DNA from: Streptomyces sp. AM 2-1-1
GTDB taxonomy: Bacteria > Actinomycetota > Actinomycetes > Streptomycetales > Streptomycetaceae
DNA length: 64,000 nt
Reading direction: 5' to 3'
Assembly (NCBI RefSeq): GCF_029167645.1
Contig: NZ_CP119147.1
Span: 4,048,501 to 4,112,500, forward strand
How positions within the stretch are numbered: the first letter of the stretch is position 1; each line of letters opens with the position of its first letter. The notes under the pieces were generated by a model that was not told where the DNA came from, searched no databases, and was given only the letters and a program-made list of their open reading frames with translations. A program made the translations under genes and the position numbers. Positions 59,118 to 64,000 of the stretch are shown here, piece by piece.

Positions 59118-59173
59118 ACGAACGTGTTCGTGAAGTACTTGTTCGCTACGAACATGTTCGTTATAGTCGGCGC
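59118..59173 (+). promoter_or_regulatory. Autoregulated leaderless promoter with two 14-bp palindromic operators
   Basis: ACGAACGTGTTCGT (59118-59131) and ACGAACATGTTCGT (59148-59161) are palindromic; the second is perfect. TTGTTC (59139-59144) and TATAGT (59162-59167) are a good -35/-10 at 17-bp spacing. The ATG at 59174 starts 6 nt after the -10, so transcription and translation likely begin together. The operators overlap the promoter. Confidence 0.85.
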
Positions 59174-59878
59174 ATGACACCAGCCACCCCCGCTCCCACC
59201 CCCCGGAGCCGCCGCGAGCGGCCCGCCAAGCCCGCGCTCAGCCACGCGGGCATCGTCGAGGCGGCCGTGCGGATCATGCGGGCCGAAGGCCTTCAGCGCG
59301 TGACCATGCGGCGGCTCGCCACCGAGCTGGACACCGGGCCCGCCTCGCTCTACGTCTACTTCGGGAACACGGCCGAGCTGCACGCGGCGATCCTGGAGGA
59401 GTACCTCGGCGCGGTCGACCTCAGCCCGGTGACGGAGACGGCGTCGGGGGAGTGGCGGGAGCGACTCGTCCAGGTGCTGGGCTCGTACACGGGGGTGCTG
59501 TTCCAGCATCCGAGCCTGGCGCGTTCCGCGCTCGTGGCCCGGCCGACCGGGGCGAACTACCTGGCGCTGGTGGAGGCGGTCCTCGCTCTGCTGGACGAGG
59601 GCGGGGTGCCCGCGGGGCAGGCTGCCTGGGGCGTGGACGTACTGCTCCAGCTGGCGACCGCCGCCGCTGCAGAGCAGGCCACCCGGTCGGAGACCGACTC
59701 CGCCGACGAGGAGCACGACGCGCTGGTGGGGGCGCTCCGTGCGGCGTCGGCCGACACCTACCCCCGCATCGCCGCCGTCGGCGACGACCTGTTCTCCGGC
59801 AGTCCGGAGCAGCGCCTCGGGTGGATGTTCCGCGCCGTCGTCAACGGCGCGCTGACCACCCCGCGCGACCAGCCCTGA
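59174..59878 (+). CDS. TetR family regulator of the TetX-like monooxygenase
   Basis: The 234-residue TetR protein has an HTH at about 20-70 (IVEAAVRIMRAEGLQRVTMR, then ELDTGPASLYVYF) and a long C-terminal TetR/ActR-type ligand domain with an acidic loop (TRSETDSADEEHD). It is followed after 38 nt by a TetX-like gene. The twin operators directly upstream argue that it represses this operon and is released by the substrate of the flavoenzyme. Probable leaderless start. Confidence 0.9.
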   Translation: MTPATPAPTPRSRRERPAKPALSHAGIVEAAVRIMRAEGLQRVTMRRLATELDTGPASLYVYFGNTAELHAAILEEYLGAVDLSPVTETASGEWRERLVQVLGSYTGVLFQHPSLARSALVARPTGANYLALVEAVLALLDEGGVPAGQAAWGVDVLLQLATAAAAEQATRSETDSADEEHDALVGALRAASADTYPRIAAVGDDLFSGSPEQRLGWMFRAVVNGALTTPRDQP

Positions 59879-59916
59879 AGACCCTCGGACCACGCACACG
59901 CAGAAGGAGTTCTCTC

Positions 59917-61119
59917 ATGACTACGGACACCGACACCACCACGACCACGAACACCACCGTCCCGCACCACCCGATCGCCGTCGTCGGCGGCGGCCTCGGC
60001 GGACTGGTGCTCGCCCGGGTCCTCCACGTGCACGGCATCGAGGTGCCGGTCTTCGACCTGGACGCTTCCCCGGACGCCCGTAGGCAGGGCGGGATGCTCG
60101 ACATCCACGAGGAGACGGGGCAGGCGGCCCTGCGCGAGGCACGGCTGCACGAGGGGTTCCTGGCCAAGGTGCACGCGGGCGGACAGGCCCTGCGGGTACT
60201 CGACAAGGGCGGGGTCGTCCGCCTGGAGGAGGAGGACGACGGGTCCGGTGAGCGCCCCGAGATCGACCGGGGGGACCTGCGTGACCTGCTGCTCACCTCC
60301 CTCCCGGAGGGGACGATCCGCTGGAACTCCAAGGTGGTCGCGTGCTGCCCGGCCGGTGACGGGGGCCGGCACGAGGTGACGCTGGCCGACGGTTCGGTGT
60401 TCACCACCGATCTGCTCGTCGGTGCGGACGGCGCCTGGTCGCGGGTCCGGCCCCTGGTGTCGGACGCGGTGCCCGCCTACGCCGGGGTGTCCTTCGTGGA
60501 GGTGGACCTGTTCGACGCCGACAGTCGGCACCCCGAGGCGGCGGAGCTGCTCGGAAACGGGATGTTCTTCGCGCTCGGCGACGAGAAGGCGCTGCTGGCC
60601 CACCGTGAGACGGACGGCAGCCTGCACGTCTACGTGGCGCTGCGCGCCGACGAAAGCTGGCTGGGTACGGTCGACTTCACCGACTCCGGGGCGGCGAAGG
60701 CGGCCGTACTGGAGCACTTCGCGCAGTGGGCGCCCGGCCTGCGCGGACTGATCGCGGAGGCGGACGGGCCCCTCGTCCCCCGGCACATCCACGCCCTGCC
60801 GGTCGGTCACCGGTGGGACCGGATCCCGGGCGTCACACTGCTCGGGGACGCGGCGCACCTGATGTCGCCGTTCGCCGGTGAGGGCGCCAACCTCGCGCTG
60901 ATCGACGGCGCGGACCTCGGCCGTTGCCTGGCCGAGCACCCGGGGAACACGGAGGCCGCGCTCTCGGCGTACGAGGCGATCCTCTTCCCGCGCGCCGAGG
61001 AGATGGCGCGGGAGTCCGCCGAAGGGCTGGAGGCCATCTTCTCCCCGGCTGCCCCGCAGCCGCTGCTGGACATGTTCGCCGGGCTCGGCGCGGGTCCTGA
61101 CGCGAGGGCTCAGGGCTGA
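59917..61119 (+). CDS. TetX-like FAD-dependent monooxygenase
   Basis: This 400-residue class A flavin monooxygenase has GGGLGG at 24-29 for FAD binding, QGGMLDIHEETGQAAL at 57-72 and PEIDRGDLRDLLLTSLPEG at 114-132. LLGDAAHLMSPFAGEGANLA at 308-327 is the FAD ribityl motif. The layout and C-terminal helix (EAILFPRAEEMARESAEG) match TetX and other tetracycline-inactivating or anhydrotetracycline-type oxygenases. TetX activity itself is not shown. A His/Thr-rich N terminus is unusual. GAAGGAG lies upstream. Operon with tetR. Confidence 0.85.
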   Translation: MTTDTDTTTTTNTTVPHHPIAVVGGGLGGLVLARVLHVHGIEVPVFDLDASPDARRQGGMLDIHEETGQAALREARLHEGFLAKVHAGGQALRVLDKGGVVRLEEEDDGSGERPEIDRGDLRDLLLTSLPEGTIRWNSKVVACCPAGDGGRHEVTLADGSVFTTDLLVGADGAWSRVRPLVSDAVPAYAGVSFVEVDLFDADSRHPEAAELLGNGMFFALGDEKALLAHRETDGSLHVYVALRADESWLGTVDFTDSGAAKAAVLEHFAQWAPGLRGLIAEADGPLVPRHIHALPVGHRWDRIPGVTLLGDAAHLMSPFAGEGANLALIDGADLGRCLAEHPGNTEAALSAYEAILFPRAEEMARESAEGLEAIFSPAAPQPLLDMFAGLGAGPDARAQG

Positions 61120-61368
61120 ACCCGGCGGTCTCCTCCGGGGCGGCCCGTGCCCGGCGGGTTGAGGAACGGCGTTGCCCCGGACCCCGGCCGGCAGTAGGGT
61201 CCACCGGGTGACTGCCGGGTCGGCCATGGGCCATCTACCAGTAGGGCACCCGGCCTTGGCTTGAGCGCGAGGCGGGCCCGCGCCCCGCCCACCTCTTCGT
61301 GTCCTCAGTTCCGGCGCCCCCACGGGCGCTCCGACCCACGGAATCCACGACCCGGAGAGGCACCGAAA

Positions 61369-61791
61369 ATGCCGCACGACCAGCACCACCACCACGAGCC
61401 GGCGATCACCGTCGCCCAGCTCAACCACACCGCCGTCTACGCGCCGGACCGGCACCTGTCGGCCGTATTCATCGCGACGATCCTGGGCCTGGAAGTCGGC
61501 GTCCCGTTGGGGCCGTTCCTGCCCGTCGATCTCGGCAACGGCGTGACGCTCGACTTCTACGAGAAGCGCGACGAGCCGGTTCAGTCGCAGCACTACGCCT
61601 TCCTCGTCCCCGACGGGCAGTTCGATGCCATGGTCGACCGCCTGGACGCGCTCGCGGTCACCTATTACGCCGATCCGCACCACACCGAGCCGGGCAGGAT
61701 CAACCGTCTCTTCGGTGGCCGTGGCGCGTACTTCCTCGACCCGGCCGGGCACAACATGGAGATCATGACCCGTCCCTACGCCCGCCCCTGA
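61369..61791 (+). CDS. VOC (glyoxalase/bleomycin resistance) superfamily protein
   Basis: The 140-residue VOC protein has two beta-alpha-beta-beta-beta halves: VAQLNHTAVYAPDRHLSAVF at about 14-33 and HYAFLVPDGQFDAMVDRLDA at about 76-95. It ends GRGAYFLDPAGHNMEIMTRP. Metal ligands could be His20, His76 and Glu at the C-terminal strand. An N-terminal His run (HDQHHHHEP) is odd. Such proteins act as lyases or bind and sequester antibiotics; none can be chosen. It follows the TetX-like gene by 249 nt; ATG 61369 has GGAGAGG upstream. Confidence 0.87.
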   Translation: MPHDQHHHHEPAITVAQLNHTAVYAPDRHLSAVFIATILGLEVGVPLGPFLPVDLGNGVTLDFYEKRDEPVQSQHYAFLVPDGQFDAMVDRLDALAVTYYADPHHTEPGRINRLFGGRGAYFLDPAGHNMEIMTRPYARP

Positions 61792-62142
61792 GGGGCCCTC
61801 GGTCCGGGTCCCGGCTCCCGGGACCCGGACCGAGGTGTGTGCGGGGATCCGGATCAGGCCGGAGGGGGGATGCGGGGCGCGAGGGTGCGCACCGGAGGAG
61901 GATGCCGGCTTCCCCTCCCAGGTGCCCGCGCGGGCACGGCACCCCAGGCCGTTGCCGGACGAGCCGGACGACATCCGTGGGGGCGCGGGGCGGGGCCGGG
62001 AAGCGGCCGACTGGGTAAAGGGGGCGTACCCACCCCTTTCCACTCTCAACATATAGCGCACGGGGGGCCTTGCGGCAAGGCCCCCTCCGTACCGCACAAT
62101 CGGCGGCCCGACCTCGCAACCCCGTCCCCCGGAGCCGCCCGC
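61792..62142. other. 351-nt leader/promoter region upstream of the helR-like gene
   Basis: Left part holds hairpin-forming GC-rich sequence after the VOC stop (GGTCCGGGTCCCGGCTCCCG-like at about 61800-61830), a possible terminator. Right part contains CATATAG, a -10-like element (62050-62056), 6 nt before the palindrome at 62063-62085. The gap from the palindrome to the ATG is 57 nt. Confidence 0.5.
62063..62085. promoter_or_regulatory. 23-bp perfect palindrome matching the rifamycin-associated element (RAE)
   Basis: Left arm GGGGGCCTTGC (62063-62073) and right arm GCAAGGCCCCC (62075-62085) are exact complements around a central G. The core CTTGCGGCAAG and G/C-flanked architecture match the RAE as I recall it from rifamycin-inactivating genes in actinomycetes. 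It sits immediately downstream of a -10-like TATAGC and 57 nt before the helR-like start. Confidence 0.8.
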
Positions 62143-64000
62143 ATGATGTCCCCGCCCGCCACGACCCCTCTCGGCGCCTCCCCGGCCGGCAGCGCCTTCG
62201 CCCTTCCCGGCCGCCTCGCCGCGAAGGACGACCCCCGGCTGATCGCGCGCGACGAGACGCACTTCGCGGCGGTCGCGGAGAGCCTGGAGCAGTCGGTCGC
62301 CGAGCTGACCGAGCAGCTCACCGCGGCGCGCAGGGCACCCGGCGGCGCGGGCCGGCAGGCGATGGACCGGGACACCGAGATCCGCCGGCTCACCGGCCGG
62401 CTGCGCGCGCTGCGCCGCTTCGGCCTGGACCTGTGCCTCGGGCACATGGTCGCCGAGGACGGTGGTGACCCCGTGTACGTCGGACGGCTCGGCCTCACCG
62501 ACCGGGCGGGCCGGCGACTGCTGCTCGACTGGCGTTCTCCGGCGGCCGAACCGTTCTTCGGCGCCACCCACGCCAACCCGATGGGCCTGGCGAGCCGTCG
62601 CAGGTACCGGTGGACCGACGGCCGGATCAGCGACTACTGGGACGAGGTCTTCACCGCCGACGGCTCCTGGAACCACGCCGCGCTCGACGACCAGTCCGCG
62701 TTCGTCGCGAGCCTCGGCTCGAACCGGTCACCCCGGATGCGCGACGTGCTCGGCACCATCCAGGCCGACCAGGACGCCATCATCCGGGCCGGTTCGCGCG
62801 GCGCCCTCGTCGTGGACGGCGGCCCCGGGACGGGGAAGACCGTGGTCGCGCTGCACCGCTCCGCGTACCTCCTCCACTCCGACCCGAGGCTCGGCCACCG
62901 TCGGGGCGGCGTGCTGTTCGTCGGCCCGCACCGGCCGTACCTGGACTACGTCGCCGACGTGCTGCCCAGCCTCGGGGAGGAGGGCGTCCAGACCTGCACC
63001 CTGCGGGACCTCGTCGCGGAGGGTGCCGGGGCGCCCGCCGAGGCCGATCCGGAGGTGGCCCGACTGAAGGCCTCCCGGCGGCTGGTGGTGGAGGCGGTCG
63101 AGGCGGCCGTCCGGTTCTACGAGGAGCCGCCCACCCGGGGCACGACCGTCGTGACCCCGTGGTCCGAGGTGCGGCTGAGCGCCGCCGAGTGGGCGGTGGC
63201 CTTCGGGGCGGCGGAACCGGGCACCCCGCACAACGAGGCGCGGGAACAGGTCTGGGAGGAACTCGTCACCCTGCTGGTGGACAAACACGACGAGGAGACC
63301 CCCACCGACCGGCTCACCACATCCCTGCGCCGGAACCGGGAGTTGGTGGCGGCCTTCGACCGCGCCTGGCCGCTGCTCGAAGCGGCCGACCTGGTGGCAG
63401 ACCTCTGGTCCGTCCCCGCCTACCTGCGTCGGTGCGCCCCGTGGCTGGACGCCGACGAGCTGCGGCGGCTGCGGCGCGAGGACTCCCGCCCCTCGGCCTG
63501 GACCGCCTCCGACCTGCCGTTCCTGGACGTCGCCCGCCAGCGCCTGGGCGACCCGGAGGCCGCGCGCCGCAAGCGTCGGGGCGAGGCCCTGATCGCGGCC
63601 GAGAACGCGAGGATGGCCCAGACCGTCGACGCCCTGCTGGCTGCCGACGACGACGGCGAGAGCGTGATCACGATGCTCCACGTGAGCGACATGCGCGACG
63701 CCCTCACCGACGAGTCCGCCGTGCCGGGCACCGATCCCGACCTGCTCGCGGGCCCGTTCGCGCACATCGTCGTCGACGAGGCGCAGGAACTCACCGACGC
63801 GGAATGGCAGATGCTGCTGCTCCGGTGCCCCTCCCGCAGCTTCACCATCGTCGGCGACCGCGCCCAGGCCCGGCACGGCTTCCCCGAACCGTGGCGGGAG
63901 CGCCTGGAACGGATCGGACTCCACCGGATCGAGCTGGCGACCCTGAGCGTCAACTACCGCACCCCGGCGGAGATCATGGCCGAGGCCGAGCCGGTCGTCC
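62143..64000 (+). CDS. helR: HelR-like RNA polymerase-protecting ATPase, partial (3' end beyond window)
   Basis: The first 619 residues are visible. It is a HelD-family protein with N-terminal coiled-coil (about 36-95), VGRLGLTDRAGRRLLLDWRS, Walker A GGPGTGKT (226-233) and HIVVDEAQELTDAEWQMLL (about 541). It then reads IVGDRAQARHGF and SVNYRTP at the edge. Length and the HelR-like N-terminal arm separate it from the housekeeping HelD at 7003-9090. HelR displaces rifamycins from RNA polymerase in Streptomyces and mycobacteria; the upstream RAE palindrome supports the same role. ATG 62143 is adjacent to a second ATG (62146); a weak GGAG site lies upstream. Confidence 0.9.
   Translation, partial: MMSPPATTPLGASPAGSAFALPGRLAAKDDPRLIARDETHFAAVAESLEQSVAELTEQLTAARRAPGGAGRQAMDRDTEIRRLTGRLRALRRFGLDLCLGHMVAEDGGDPVYVGRLGLTDRAGRRLLLDWRSPAAEPFFGATHANPMGLASRRRYRWTDGRISDYWDEVFTADGSWNHAALDDQSAFVASLGSNRSPRMRDVLGTIQADQDAIIRAGSRGALVVDGGPGTGKTVVALHRSAYLLHSDPRLGHRRGGVLFVGPHRPYLDYVADVLPSLGEEGVQTCTLRDLVAEGAGAPAEADPEVARLKASRRLVVEAVEAAVRFYEEPPTRGTTVVTPWSEVRLSAAEWAVAFGAAEPGTPHNEAREQVWEELVTLLVDKHDEETPTDRLTTSLRRNRELVAAFDRAWPLLEAADLVADLWSVPAYLRRCAPWLDADELRRLRREDSRPSAWTASDLPFLDVARQRLGDPEAARRKRRGEALIAAENARMAQTVDALLAADDDGESVITMLHVSDMRDALTDESAVPGTDPDLLAGPFAHIVVDEAQELTDAEWQMLLLRCPSRSFTIVGDRAQARHGFPEPWRERLERIGLHRIELATLSVNYRTPAEIMAEAEPVV

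Noticed and set aside
61120..61368. Hidden small gene between the TetX-like and VOC genes
   Set aside because: Short frames here lack ribosome sites and conserved-looking sequence. The segment with GGCCATGGGCCAT-type symmetry near 61225 may be regulatory but matches nothing I know.
1..64000. tRNA, rRNA, tmRNA or other structured RNA genes
   Set aside because: No TTCGANNC-type T-arm with matching acceptor and no rRNA motifs were noticed by eye. A tRNAscan-SE and Rfam search would settle it.

Overview
The window is high-GC actinobacterial chromosome and almost certainly Streptomyces. The evidence is very high G+C with strong third-position bias, frequent GTG and TTG starts, several probable leaderless genes, a futalosine-pathway menaquinone gene pair (mqnB-mqnD), a SARP-type regulator, an XPB-type helicase and many long GC-artefact antisense frames. 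Roughly 60 genes are supported. No tRNA, rRNA, CRISPR array, insertion sequence or complete prophage was seen.

Layout. 0-7 kb: a TetR/DHA2 drug-efflux pair with twin operators, an HD phosphohydrolase, the three-gene 5-oxoprolinase operon pxpABC (each junction a GTGA overlap), an 8-bp tandem repeat, and cutC behind a DasR-like (dre) site. 7-12.3 kb: housekeeping HelD, a small ORF, a membrane protein and the XPB helicase. 12.6-22.1 kb: an accessory-looking block lying between XPB and the helicase-associated protein that is its neighbour in mycobacteria. It holds a 5'-truncated DNRLRE protein with a toxin-like C terminus and an overlapping membrane protein (possible immunity), a methyltransferase, a hemerythrin protein, a SARP regulator, manganese catalase and an Nramp transporter.

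22-41 kb reads as conserved core: helicase-associated/WYL protein, HAD phosphatase, cold-shock protein, mqnB-mqnD, DUF2771 lipoprotein, MFS, DUF3027 with a giant sacsin-like GHKL ATPase, a CtpE-like P-type ATPase, DUF2530 and an NCS2 purine permease. 41-50 kb: RHH protein, a MarR/MFS pair under a clear inverted-repeat operator, ThpR, aldo/keto reductase, prolyl aminopeptidase, a cupin-zinc ribbon protein and a Ser/Thr kinase fused to an extracellular solute-binding sensor. 49.5-58.9 kb: a GNAT gene interrupted by an amber codon, a macrodomain protein, LtrA, paired SMR efflux genes, an aminotransferase, two DinB/MPI-fold proteins and a TetR/SDR divergent pair.

59-64 kb looks like an antibiotic-response cluster. 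A leaderless TetR gene with two palindromic operators precedes a TetX-like flavin monooxygenase and a VOC protein. Last comes a second HelD-family gene that resembles HelR (rifamycin protection of RNA polymerase). It is preceded by a perfect 23-bp palindrome matching the rifamycin-associated element. This gene runs off the window end. The strongest leads are helR with its palindrome, the truncated toxin-like/immunity-like pair, the kinase-sensor fusion, and the dre-like site before cutC.
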